Below are positions 16,942 through 25,661 of a stretch of 64,000 bases of DNA, in pieces. The position numbers were made by a program, and so were the translations under genes. Position 1 is the first letter of the stretch, and each line of letters begins with the position of its first letter. The stretch is from Novosphingobium ginsenosidimutans (lineage in GTDB: Bacteria > Pseudomonadota > Alphaproteobacteria > Sphingomonadales > Sphingomonadaceae): positions 992,001 through 1,056,000 of the forward strand of contig NZ_CP042345.1 in NCBI RefSeq assembly GCF_007954425.1. Direction: 5' to 3'. The notes below the pieces were generated by a model. It was not told the origin of the DNA, did no database searches, and worked only from the letters and a program-made list of their open reading frames with translations.

Positions 16942-18189
16942 TCAGCGCACGGCCCGCCGCGCGAACAGGCGCGCAGCCAGTCTTTGCCACGGTCCCTTGC
17001 CGGCGCCGCGCGCGGGGCCGCTCTTCATGACCCAGCGCCGGAACAGCATGGCGCCAAGCCGGACGAAGAACACCACGCTGATGCCTTGCCAGACCAGCGC
17101 CAGCAGGTGCGGCAGCAGCGCCTCGCTCTGCGCGGCACGGGCCAGCATGGCAAAGGGTGAGCTGAACGGAACCACCATCGCCGCCAGTTCGACCGCGGTC
17201 CCCGGCCGGGCCATGGCCCACGAGGCGAAGAAGAAGTTGATCAGCTGCAGCATGGTGACGGGCATCGACAGGGTCTGCACCTCGCGCACTGTCGCCGCGA
17301 GCGAACCGATCGCCAGGAACAGCGATCCGAGCAGCAGGTAACTCATCGCGAAATAGGCGACACCAAGCATGAAGAACAAAGGCCAGCCAACGGCCGGCGC
17401 CGGGTATTGCCCCAGGCTGCCGCCGGAACCGAGCCACACGGCGCCGCCGACAGTCGCCCAGACCGATATTCCGACGAATGAAACCGCCAGCATCGCGAAC
17501 AGCTTGCCCAGGAACACCGCATCCATCGGGATCGCTGCCGCGAGAACCTCGATGATCTTGTTGCCCTTTTCCTCGACCAGGTTGGAGAGGACCATGCCGG
17601 CCAGCAGCATGGTCAGCAGGAACAGCACGGTCTGGCCCAACTGGGCGGTTACCGCACGGCCGCGCGTCTCATCGGCGGTGGTGGACAGCTTTAGCGGGGT
17701 GAGCCCAACCGCGGGATAGGCCGTGCCGCCCGCCTGCCGTGCCTCCGCCGCGAGCACGGCGACCGGCCCGCGCCACTCGGCAATCCGTTCTTGCGGACCG
17801 GAAAGGTCGGGGCGCTGCAGGGTGCCGGTCACAACGGCGGCAAGGTTGACCCGCCGGTCCTGCATGGCCGCTGCAGCATCGAAGCGCTCGCCGGGGCCGA
17901 GTTCCCTGACAACCACAAGCTGCGGCACGGCACTGCCCAGCTGCGGCGCCAGTCGTTCCTGCGCTGCAAGCAGTGCGCGGGCGTCGCCAGCGGACATGGC
18001 CACACCCAGCTGCGGCCGGGCGGCATTGCTGCGCACCTCGCTGCCGATCCCGCCGGCGAGGCCGCCAATCAATAGCGGAAACAGCGGACCCAGCAGGAAG
18101 AAGAAGAATGAGCGCGAGAACAGGATCGCGGTGAAATCGCGCCGGGCAATGACCATGGCAGCGGCAAAGGTTGAAAGACGTCCGTTCAT
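16942..18189 (-). CDS. ABC-2 type permease, NatB-like
   Basis: 415 residues beginning MNGRLS; this start follows the ATPase stop by one base (TGAGATG). One N-terminal helix, a large extracytoplasmic domain (~60-200) and five or six C-terminal helices match the ABC-2/NatB architecture. The EEKGNKIIEVLAAAIP segment before the helices is a family hallmark. It is expected to pair with the ATPase at 18191-19168 as an exporter; the natural substrate of such pairs (sodium in NatAB, or unknown) cannot be told here. Confidence 0.85.
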   Translation of the reverse strand: MNGRLSTFAAAMVIARRDFTAILFSRSFFFFLLGPLFPLLIGGLAGGIGSEVRSNAARPQLGVAMSAGDARALLAAQERLAPQLGSAVPQLVVVRELGPGERFDAAAAMQDRRVNLAAVVTGTLQRPDLSGPQERIAEWRGPVAVLAAEARQAGGTAYPAVGLTPLKLSTTADETRGRAVTAQLGQTVLFLLTMLLAGMVLSNLVEEKGNKIIEVLAAAIPMDAVFLGKLFAMLAVSFVGISVWATVGGAVWLGSGGSLGQYPAPAVGWPLFFMLGVAYFAMSYLLLGSLFLAIGSLAATVREVQTLSMPVTMLQLINFFFASWAMARPGTAVELAAMVVPFSSPFAMLARAAQSEALLPHLLALVWQGISVVFFVRLGAMLFRRWVMKSGPARGAGKGPWQRLAARLFARRAVR

Positions 18190-18190
18190 C

Positions 18191-19168
18191 TCAGCGGCCC
18201 TCTTCGCCATTGCCTTCTTCCAGCGCGCGCGCTGCGGCTTCGCCGGCGATTGCCACAAAGGCATCGTGCAATCCGGCGCGTTCGATCGAGAGCGAGAGGA
18301 TCCCTGCCTCGCCTTCGATCAGCGCGCGCAGCAGCGGTTCGATCCCGCTTTCGGGCAGCGAGAAAAACCAGAAGGCGCCCTCGTGCCGGACATCGGCCGG
18401 CAGCGCAGCGCGCCACGGCCCGTCGCTGGCCCGCGTCTCCAGCCGCACCTGCGGGCGGATGCGGTCGCGGGCCACGTCGACCGGCCCGGCAAAGGGCACC
18501 TTGCCCCCGGCGATGATCGCCACGTCATCACAGAGCCGCTCGGCATGCGCGATCACGTGGGTCGAAAAGATCACGGTCGTCCCCTTGGCGGCGAGCGCGC
18601 GTATCATCCGTTCGAGCTTGCCCTGGTTAAGCGCGTCGAGGCCGGAGAACGGCTCGTCGAACACGACCAGGCGCGGTTCGTGAACCAGGGTCCCCAGCAA
18701 CTGCACCTGCTGCGCCATGCCCTTGGAGAGCTGGCGGATCTGGCGCTCGATCGCATAGCCCAGGCCATGCTCCTCAAGCAGCGCCTTGCCGCGCCGCTGC
18801 CCTTCGGCGAGCGGCAGGCCGCGCAGCGCGCCCAGGAAACCGATCGCCTCATAGGTCTTCATCGCCGGATAGAGCCCGCGCTCCTCGGGCAGATAGCCGA
18901 TCGCATGGCTGATCTCGTGCGGGCGGTCATGCCCCAGCACCCGGCGCAGGCCCTCATCCGGATCGATGATGCCCAGCAGCATCCGCAGCGTCGTGGTCTT
19001 GCCCGCGCCATTGGGGCCGAGGATGCCATAGATCGCGCCTTCGGGAACGGCGATGTCGACGCCGTCGACTGCGGTGAACCCGTCAAACCGCTTGACTAGG
19101 CCCCTGGCCTCGATTGCCAGCGGACGTCCCGCGCCACTCGTCTCTGCGGCGCCGAGATTGCCCGCCAT
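18191..19168 (-). CDS. ABC transporter ATP-binding protein, NatA-like
   Basis: About 325 residues from the ATG at 19168, preferred over the ATG at 19189 because GGGGA lies 7 bases upstream. It has a Walker A GPNGAGKTTT, a Q-loop region YLPEERGLYP, an LSKGMAQQ signature, Walker B LVVFDEP and an H-loop STHV. A ~95-residue C-terminal extension is typical of NatA/YhaQ-type exporters. It is divergent from queG across 68 bases. Confidence 0.9.
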   Translation of the reverse strand: MAGNLGAAETSGAGRPLAIEARGLVKRFDGFTAVDGVDIAVPEGAIYGILGPNGAGKTTTLRMLLGIIDPDEGLRRVLGHDRPHEISHAIGYLPEERGLYPAMKTYEAIGFLGALRGLPLAEGQRRGKALLEEHGLGYAIERQIRQLSKGMAQQVQLLGTLVHEPRLVVFDEPFSGLDALNQGKLERMIRALAAKGTTVIFSTHVIAHAERLCDDVAIIAGGKVPFAGPVDVARDRIRPQVRLETRASDGPWRAALPADVRHEGAFWFFSLPESGIEPLLRALIEGEAGILSLSIERAGLHDAFVAIAGEAAARALEEGNGEEGR

Positions 19169-19236
19169 CTGCCATTCCCCTAGCTTCATAGTCTGCGGCC
19201 ACTATGGAAGCGGCGTGAACAGGAGCAACAGGAAGT

Positions 19237-20298
19237 TTGGTTAACGCCGCAGAAATCGCAGCGCTTAAGGCCGATCTCGCGCGGGAAGCGCGGCGGCTGG
19301 GCTTTGCCGCCTGCGGTGTGACCGCGGCGGCGGAAGACCCCTTGCGCGCCGCGCGGCTGGAGGAATGGCTGGACCAGGGCCGTCACGGCGACATGGACTG
19401 GATGGAAGCCCGCGCCCACCACCGCCGCAGCCCGCAAGGCCTGTGGCCCGAGGCGCAGCGGGTGATTGCGCTGGGCATGAGCTATGCCCCTTCGGCCGAT
19501 CCGCTGCTGGAACGGGCAGGGCGGGCGCGAATTTCGGTCTATGCCCAAGGCGCCGACTATCACGACACGGTCAAGAAGGCGCTCAAGGCGCTCGCCCGCT
19601 GGCTGGTGGCGGAAGCGGCGAACCGAGGACTTGGCGAGATCGGCGTGAAGGTCTTCGTCGATACCGCCCCGGTGATGGAAAAGCCGCTGGGTGAGGCTGC
19701 GGGCCTTGGCTGGCAGGGCAAGCACACCAACCTGGTCAGCCGCGAGCATGGCTCCTGGCTGTTCCTCGGCGCGATTTATACCACGCTGGCATTGCCGGTG
19801 GATGATGCAGGGCAAGACCGCTGCGGTTCTTGCAGCGCCTGCCAGACCGCTTGCCCGACCGATGCGTTCCCCGCGCCCTATCAGCTCGATGCGCGCCGCT
19901 GCATTTCCTATCTGACGATCGAACACAAGGGACCGGTGCCCGAGGAATTCCGCCCGGCCTTGGGCAACCGGATCTACGGCTGCGATGATTGTCTGGCGGT
20001 CTGCCCGTGGAACAAGTTTGCCAGTACCGCCCACACCATGCGCGCCTTTCTGCCGCGCGCCGAACTGGCTGCGCCGCGGCTGGCCGATCTGCTGGCGCTG
20101 GATGACGCCGCCTTCCGCAAGCTGTTCAGCGGATCGCCGATCAAGCGGATCGGGCGCGACCGGTTCGTGCGCAATTGCCTCTACGCCGCCGGCAATAGCG
20201 GCGATCCAGCCCTGACGCCGCAGGTGCAGGCGCTGGCTGGCGATCCCGACCCGGTCGTGGCCGAGGCGGCAGCCTGGGCTTTGGCACAACTGACTTGA
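19237..20298 (+). CDS. queG: Epoxyqueuosine reductase QueG
   Basis: 353 residues with a TTG start preceded by AGGA at 5 bases; no AUG occurs close by. QueG carries out the last step of queuosine tRNA modification, reducing epoxyqueuosine with cobalamin and two [4Fe-4S] clusters. The cluster motifs are [12 protein letters not shown] (from C196) and [11 protein letters not shown] (from C249). The [20 protein letters not shown] segment contains the conserved catalytic Asp region. The C-terminus is HEAT-like and ends inside a strong promoter. Its cobalamin dependence is notable given the riboswitch-like element directly downstream. Confidence 0.95.
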   Translation: MVNAAEIAALKADLAREARRLGFAACGVTAAAEDPLRAARLEEWLDQGRHGDMDWMEARAHHRRSPQGLWPEAQRVIALGMSYAPSADPLLERAGRARISVYAQGADYHDTVKKALKALARWLVAEAANRGLGEIGVKVFVDTAPVMEKPLGEAAGLGWQGKHTNLVSREHGSWLFLGAIYTTLALPVDDAGQDRCGSCSACQTACPTDAFPAPYQLDARRCISYLTIEHKGPVPEEFRPALGNRIYGCDDCLAVCPWNKFASTAHTMRAFLPRAELAAPRLADLLALDDAAFRKLFSGSPIKRIGRDRFVRNCLYAAGNSGDPALTPQVQALAGDPDPVVAEAAAWALAQLT

Positions 20299-20323
20299 CA
20301 TTTATAACCATATGGGTTATATA
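20295..20323 (+). promoter_or_regulatory. Consensus sigma70 promoter with embedded operator dyad
   Basis: TTGACA (20295-20300), a 17-base spacer and TATATA (20318-20323): a perfect -35 and near-consensus -10 at ideal spacing, exceptional in this GC-rich DNA. The -35 overlaps the queG stop codon. The spacer and -10 hold a dyad TATAACC-ATATG-GGTTATA (20303-20321), which looks like a repressor site that would block RNA polymerase. It drives transcription into the structured region that follows, where no convincing gene exists. Confidence 0.7.
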
Positions 20324-20699
20324 CGCCGCCGCCAGTAACCACTGGTGCGACGGGTGCGGGCGGTCAGCTGCGCTTATCACCCGCGCGGCCGGCGCGTCCC
20401 TCCCAGCAGAGGCGTCTGCGCCCCCACGATGCAGGGAGCAGGCGGCGATCCCCGCCTGCAGAACGCCCGGGGTATGCCCCGGTGAACAGCGGCAAAGGTG
20501 CGAGTCCGCCCCGCTTTCGCCCTGCACGTCAGGATCGCGCCGACAAGACCTGCGCGCTGCTTGTCAGCCTTTCGCACGAAAGCGCGCCAGCCAAGCCTGT
20601 CCGGTTCAGGCACCCCGCGCCGGCCCGCCCGTTCGCGTTTCTCCTCTGGCGTAAGGTCCGGGTTCGCCGCCGGATGAGCTACTCTGCCCAACCAACACC
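20324..20699 (+). ncRNA. Structured transcript region with a cobalamin-riboswitch-like core (20431-20556), no gene downstream
   Basis: Downstream of the strong promoter there is a dense series of hairpins: CCAGT-AACC-ACTGG (20332-20345), GCAGA-GGCG-TCTGC, GCAGGCGG/CCGCCTGC, CCGGGG-TATG-CCCCGG (20467-20482), CTTTCG-CA-CGAAAG and GCCTG/CAGGC. Within it, GTGAACAGCGGCAAA leading into GGTGCGAGTCC (20497-20507) and a later AGACCTGC (20546-20553) resemble, in order, the conserved J2/P4 and P1-closing parts of cobalamin riboswitches. The canonical CCGCAACTGT segment is not seen, so it is degenerate, a variant, or a coincidence. Between 20299 and 20815 I see no supported protein gene on either strand; the only other feature is the repeat at 20700-20795. 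Confidence 0.4.
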
Positions 20700-20795
20700 G
20701 TCATCCCCGCGAAGGCGGGGACCCATCTCCCAAGATGGCATCCGGCGCGCCGGCGGCAATGATACGTGATGGGTCCCCGCTTTCGCGGGGATGAC
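20700..20795. repeat. Long palindromic repeat, GTCATCCCCGCGAAGGCGGGG type
   Basis: Two 28-base arms (20700-20727 and 20768-20795) are reverse complements with one mismatch, around a 40-base centre that itself contains CCGGCGCGCCGG. This sequence pattern is familiar from intergenic repeats of alphaproteobacteria. It sits just before the end of the NAD-GDH gene (minus strand), 20 bases from its stop, and may serve as a bidirectional terminator. It could also have replaced whatever gene once followed the riboswitch-like region. Confidence 0.75.
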
Positions 20796-20815
20796 GAGGA
20801 AGGGGAAGGCTGTGC

Positions 20816-23800
20816 CTAGCGCGCCAGCAGGTTGCGGGCCTGGTTGCCGATCTGCGCCAGCATCGTCGGGCTCAGCGCCGGGGCGGCCTGGGCGCGGGTG
20901 ACGACGGCGCGGAACTGGCTGATTGCGGCGGCCTGCGCCGCCGTCCAACCCTCTACCACGTCCAGCGGCTCGCCCTGGTCGCCGGCATGGCGTCGCAGGA
21001 AATCAAGCCGCATGTGCTGGATGTCGCGGGCCAGGCTGTTAACCAGCAGGCGCTCCCACGGATCGGTCGGGGCAAGCCGTTCGGCCGCCTGCTGCGCCCA
21101 GTCGAGCCCAAGTTCGCGGCCCAGCGCGATGAAGGCGCGAGTCAGGGCTTCAGGCTTGGTCCCGGTCTGCCGCGCCAGCATGGCCAGGCCGACCGAACCA
21201 TCGAGATCGAACAGGTGCGCCACCTCGGCGGCCAGCTTGGTCGGCGCGCCGGCGGCAACAAACCGTTCCTGCAATGCGGCCGACTGAACCTGCCCTTCGC
21301 GTGACAGCAGCCGCCCGGTCGCGCCGGAAAGCAAGGTGACCCCGCCTTCCAGCTGGGCAACCAGTTCACCGGCCAAGAGCGCCCCGCCGGAAATGCGCAG
21401 CAGGTCGGCCATGTGGTTGACCATGGCGGCCGCGGCACGGTCGAACAGCAGGATGCGCGCGGCTTCGGGCATCGGCTGGGTTTCGATCCCGTGCCAGATC
21501 GCCCCCATGCCGAGCAGGCGCTCGGCGGCGACGAAGGCCGTGGTGACCTGGGCCAGCGTCGCACCCTCTTCCTCGACCAGCTCGAACGGGTGAATCAGCC
21601 CGAGGCGGTTGACCATCCGGTTGGCCAGCTTGGTGGCGATGATTTCGCGCCGCAGCCGGTGCTCCAGGATATCGGCCTTGAACTTGGCCCGCATCGGCAC
21701 CGGGAAGGCGGCCAGCAGTTCGTCCTCGAGCAGCGGATCATCGGGGACAGAGGAATGCTCGAGCGCGTCCTGCAGGACCAGCTTGGTGCTGGACAAAACC
21801 ACCGCCAGTTCAGGCCGGGTCAGGCCATGCCCTTCGGCCGCGCGGCGGGCGAGGACATCGCTTTCGGCCAGGCCCTCGGTCTTGCGGTCCAGTTGCCCGC
21901 TGGCTTCGAGCGTTTCGATTAGCCGCAGGTGCGAGGCGGTCGTCGCCGGCCCGCCGGCCGTGGCGATCGACAGGGCGAGCGCCTGGAGCCGGTTGTCCTC
22001 AAGCACGATCGCGCCAACCTCGTCGGTCATGGCGGAGAGCAGCTTGACGCGGTCATCCTCGGTGAGGCGCCCGGCGCGCTTGGCCCCGGCAAGGGCAATC
22101 TTGATGTTGACCTCGTTGTCCGAGCAATCGACCCCGGCCGAATTGTCGATGAAGTCGGTGTTGATGCGCCCACCCTTGAGGGCGAACTCGATCCGCCCGG
22201 CCTGGGTGCAGCCCAGGTTCGCGCCTTCGCCGATCGCCCGGGCGCGGACCTGCGCACCATCGATCCGCAGCGCATCGTTGGCCGGATCGCCGACCTGGAC
22301 ATTGTTTTCAGTGCTGGCCTTCACATAGGTGCCGATCCCGCCGAACCACAGCAGGTCAACCTCGGCCTTGAGGATCGCGGTGATCAGGCCATCGGGGTCG
22401 ATGCTCGCCTGCTCCAGCCCGAGCATGGCCTGGACCTCAGGCGAGAGCGGCACTTCCTTGAGGCTGCGGGCGAAGACCCCGCCGCCCTTTGAGATCAGCT
22501 TGGCGTTGTAGTCTTCCCAGCTCGAACGCGGCAGGGCGAACATCCGCGCCCGCTCGGCCCAGCTCTTGGCCGGATCGGGATTCGGATCGAGGAAGATGTG
22601 GCGATGATCGAACGCTGCGACGACCTTCAGCGCCTTGGACAGCAGCATGCCATTGCCGAACACGTCGCCCGACATGTCGCCGCAGCCGGCCACCCGGATC
22701 GGGTCCGTCTGCACGTCGACGCCCATTTCCAGGAAGTGCCGCTGGACCGAGAGCCAGGCTCCCTTGGCGGTGATGCCCATGGCCTTGTGGTCATAGCCCT
22801 TCGACCCGCCGCTGGCGAAGGCATCGTCGAGCCAGAAATCGTGCTCTTCGGCAATGGCATTGGCGGTGTCGGAATAGGTTGCCGTGCCCTTGTCGGCGGC
22901 GACCACGAAATAGGGATCCTCGCCATCGCGGATCACGACCTGCTTCGGATGGACCACCTTGGCGCCAACGATATTGTCGGTGATCGACAGCAGCGTGCGG
23001 ATGAACAGCTTGTAGCTTTCCTTGCCCTCGGCCAGCCAGCCATCGCGGTCGCGCGCCGGATCGGGCAGCTGCTTGGGATAGAACCCGCCCTTGGCCCCGG
23101 TCGGGACGATGACGGCATTCTTGACCCGCTGGGCCTTCATCAGCCCGAGCACTTCGGTGCGGAAGTCATCGCGCCGGTCGGACCAGCGCAGGCCGCCGCG
23201 CGCCACTGGGCCGGAACGCAGGTGAATGCCCTCGACCCGGCGCGAATAGACGAAGATCTCGCGCCACGGCAGCGGCTTGGGCAAGCCCGGGACCAGCGCG
23301 GAATCGAGCTTGAAGGCCAGCGCCAGTTCCTGTCCATTTGGCCGAGCCGGGACAAAGGCATTGGTCCGCAGCATGGCTTCGACCACGGCGCGATACTGGC
23401 GCAGCAAGCGGTCGTCGTTGATGGCCGAAACCAGCGCCAGCCCGTCGCGGATCGCGTCCTGCGCCTTGGCCTCGGCGGCCAGCCGGTCGCCCTTGAAGGC
23501 CGGATCGTGGCGGGCGACGAACAGATCGACCAGCCCGCGGGTAACCTGCGGCGCATGGTGCAACGCATCGACCGCGGTCGGCACGCCATAGTTGAGCCCG
23601 GCCTGGCGCAGGTAGCGATACCAGGCCCGCAGCCAGTTGGTTTCGGCCGCTGCCAACCCTACTGTGGCGATCAGGCGGTTGAACGGATCGTCCTCGGCGC
23701 TGCCATTGAGAACTTCGGCAAAGGCCGCTTCGATCGCCCCGGCGCGGGCCATCACGGCGCCGGCCTCAAGCCCTTGCGGCAGGGCCAGCTGGAAATCGTG

Positions 23801-25504
23801 GATCGTGCCCAGCCGGCCCTGGTCAAGCTCGGTCGGCAGGTCTTCGACCACCCGAAAGCCGAAGTTCTCGAGCGCCGGGACTGCATCGGACAGGGCAATC
23901 GCTCCGCCGCGCTGGTAGAGCTTGAGCCGGAGCATGCCGGCCCCGTCATCGGCTACCTGGTGCAGCCGGGCATCGCGGCGCGGACCGGCCTCCCCCTCGC
24001 CCGCCAGCTTGCGCAGGCGCGCAATGTCCTGCGCGGCCTCGGCCGGGCCATAGGTGCTGCGGTAGGCCAGCGGGAATGCCTCGGCATAGCGGGCGGCAAT
24101 GGCGGCGGCGCGGCTTGGCTCTTCACTCGCGGCGATCTCGCTTTCGACCGCTTCGTTCCAGCCGCGCAGCATGCCCTGAAGACGGGCATCGAGCGCGGCC
24201 TCGTCGGGCAGCTTGGCCACTTCGGGCAGGTCGAGCACATAGCGCAGCACGGCAAGGCTGCCTTCAACCTCAAGGCTCCAGTCGAGCATCGGCGCCTGGC
24301 AAGCCTCGACCAGCATGGCCTCGATCTGCAGGCGCGTGGCGGTCGACATGATGTCGCGCGGCAGCCAGACGAAAGCAAACAGGTGGCGCATCAGCGCCGC
24401 CGGGACCAGCGCCAGCTTGGGGCGGGGGCGGTCAACCAGGCTCATCATCGCGGTGGCGATCCGCTCAAGGTCGTCCTCGGCAAAACCGATCAGCAGGTCA
24501 TGGGGCAGGGCGGTAAGGGCATGGACCAGCGCCTTGCCGGCATGGCCCTGCGGGGCAAAGCCAAAGCGGCTCATCAGGTCGGTCAGCTGGGTGCGCATCC
24601 GCGGCACCTGGGTCGGCGCAGCGGCAAGGCCGGCGCTGGTCCAGATGCCGGCATGGACCGAGAGGCTTTCCAGCTTTCCGCCTTCGAACACCGGCACGAT
24701 AAACAGATCGAGCGGCGTGCGGCGGTGGACATTGCTGACGTGGTTGGACTTGACCACCAGCGGCCCGCGCCCGCGCTTCCCCTTGCCTTCGAACCAGGCA
24801 AAGGCGCGGTCATAGGAGATCGGGCCAAGCAGACTCTTCGCCCCGCGGCGGCAGATGCCAAGCGCGCCGGACTGGGTGCCATCGCGGTGACGCACAACAT
24901 GGCCAAGCTGGGTCAGCATCCCGTCCTTGAACCAGCGCAGCAGGGCCGCGCCCTCGCCATCGGCCAGACTGTCGGCATCGTCGGCCATGGCCTGTTGCAG
25001 CTTGGGCCAGTCGGCCACGGCCGCGCGGACATCGCCCAGCGTGGTGCGCAGCGCCGTCTCGAGCGCGCGGCGGATCCTGGCGTCGGCGCGGCGGGTCTCG
25101 ATATAGACCATCGATTCGCGCTTTTCGCCGGCAGCATCGCCTTCGACCACGGCGGTCAGCGTACCCTGGCCATCGCGGCGGACCGGAAGGACCGGATGGA
25201 CCAGTCGGTCGATCGTCAGCCCCTGGGCAGCGATCGTGGTGGCGATCGAATCGACCAGGAACGGCATGTCATCGTTAATCACCGCGATGCGCATGAAGCG
25301 TTCGGCGGCCGAGCCCGAGACCGTCTCGATCGTGATCGCGGCTTCCCCAGAATCACGCTGGCTGGCGGCGGTGCACAGGAAGGTGGCGGCGGCAGCCAGG
25401 CCTTCAGCGGAGAACGGCGCATCGCCGGGCAGCAGCGCGGCGCTGAGCCGCTGAGCCAGGGCCTGTTCGAGAGCATTGGCAGTGCTGCCAGCGGACTTGA
25501 CCAT
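20816..25504 (-). CDS. NAD-specific glutamate dehydrogenase, ~180 kDa type
   Basis: About 1562 residues from MVKSAG, chosen over the upstream in-frame start because AGGAG lies 8 bases before it. It is the large NAD-GDH class, which converts glutamate to 2-oxoglutarate for catabolism. A long N-terminal region with ACT-like regulatory segments precedes the catalytic core. In the core, GPVARGGLRWSDRRDDFRTE and PTGAKGGFYPKQL hold the substrate lysines, and a GGIGTYVK / GEGANLGCTQAGRIEF stretch forms the dinucleotide-binding half. A helical C-terminal tail follows. It is a single-gene unit. The palindromic repeat lies after its stop. Confidence 0.95.
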   Translation of the reverse strand: MVKSAGSTANALEQALAQRLSAALLPGDAPFSAEGLAAAATFLCTAASQRDSGEAAITIETVSGSAAERFMRIAVINDDMPFLVDSIATTIAAQGLTIDRLVHPVLPVRRDGQGTLTAVVEGDAAGEKRESMVYIETRRADARIRRALETALRTTLGDVRAAVADWPKLQQAMADDADSLADGEGAALLRWFKDGMLTQLGHVVRHRDGTQSGALGICRRGAKSLLGPISYDRAFAWFEGKGKRGRGPLVVKSNHVSNVHRRTPLDLFIVPVFEGGKLESLSVHAGIWTSAGLAAAPTQVPRMRTQLTDLMSRFGFAPQGHAGKALVHALTALPHDLLIGFAEDDLERIATAMMSLVDRPRPKLALVPAALMRHLFAFVWLPRDIMSTATRLQIEAMLVEACQAPMLDWSLEVEGSLAVLRYVLDLPEVAKLPDEAALDARLQGMLRGWNEAVESEIAASEEPSRAAAIAARYAEAFPLAYRSTYGPAEAAQDIARLRKLAGEGEAGPRRDARLHQVADDGAGMLRLKLYQRGGAIALSDAVPALENFGFRVVEDLPTELDQGRLGTIHDFQLALPQGLEAGAVMARAGAIEAAFAEVLNGSAEDDPFNRLIATVGLAAAETNWLRAWYRYLRQAGLNYGVPTAVDALHHAPQVTRGLVDLFVARHDPAFKGDRLAAEAKAQDAIRDGLALVSAINDDRLLRQYRAVVEAMLRTNAFVPARPNGQELALAFKLDSALVPGLPKPLPWREIFVYSRRVEGIHLRSGPVARGGLRWSDRRDDFRTEVLGLMKAQRVKNAVIVPTGAKGGFYPKQLPDPARDRDGWLAEGKESYKLFIRTLLSITDNIVGAKVVHPKQVVIRDGEDPYFVVAADKGTATYSDTANAIAEEHDFWLDDAFASGGSKGYDHKAMGITAKGAWLSVQRHFLEMGVDVQTDPIRVAGCGDMSGDVFGNGMLLSKALKVVAAFDHRHIFLDPNPDPAKSWAERARMFALPRSSWEDYNAKLISKGGGVFARSLKEVPLSPEVQAMLGLEQASIDPDGLITAILKAEVDLLWFGGIGTYVKASTENNVQVGDPANDALRIDGAQVRARAIGEGANLGCTQAGRIEFALKGGRINTDFIDNSAGVDCSDNEVNIKIALAGAKRAGRLTEDDRVKLLSAMTDEVGAIVLEDNRLQALALSIATAGGPATTASHLRLIETLEASGQLDRKTEGLAESDVLARRAAEGHGLTRPELAVVLSSTKLVLQDALEHSSVPDDPLLEDELLAAFPVPMRAKFKADILEHRLRREIIATKLANRMVNRLGLIHPFELVEEEGATLAQVTTAFVAAERLLGMGAIWHGIETQPMPEAARILLFDRAAAAMVNHMADLLRISGGALLAGELVAQLEGGVTLLSGATGRLLSREGQVQSAALQERFVAAGAPTKLAAEVAHLFDLDGSVGLAMLARQTGTKPEALTRAFIALGRELGLDWAQQAAERLAPTDPWERLLVNSLARDIQHMRLDFLRRHAGDQGEPLDVVEGWTAAQAAAISQFRAVVTRAQAAPALSPTMLAQIGNQARNLLAR

Positions 25505-25661
25505 GATCACACTCCTGCGGACCGGCCATTCTTGCCGTTGCCCGTGCAAACAATATTATTGCTGACCAACGCAGCATTCGTATTCATCCTAAGGACAAGT
25601 GGTCACCACTGCAACCAGTTTGCCGCTAGGGAAACCTGCCTAATCGTTTGCAGGCCGTTGG

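Noticed and set aside
15548..17341. 597-codon plus-strand ORF across CYP153 and the ABC permease
   Set aside because: It runs antisense over two independent conserved genes and changes character at their boundary.
20377..20691. 104-codon minus-strand ORF in the structured region after queG (TTG start)
   Set aside because: Parts look protein-like (TPEEKRER), but the third codon positions are not GC-biased like real genes here, there is no Shine-Dalgarno and the hairpins argue for RNA.
20324..20699. RNase P RNA or tmRNA in the structured region
   Set aside because: Neither the RNase P GAGGAAAGTCCGG core nor a tmRNA tag sequence and tRNA-like ends could be found on either strand.
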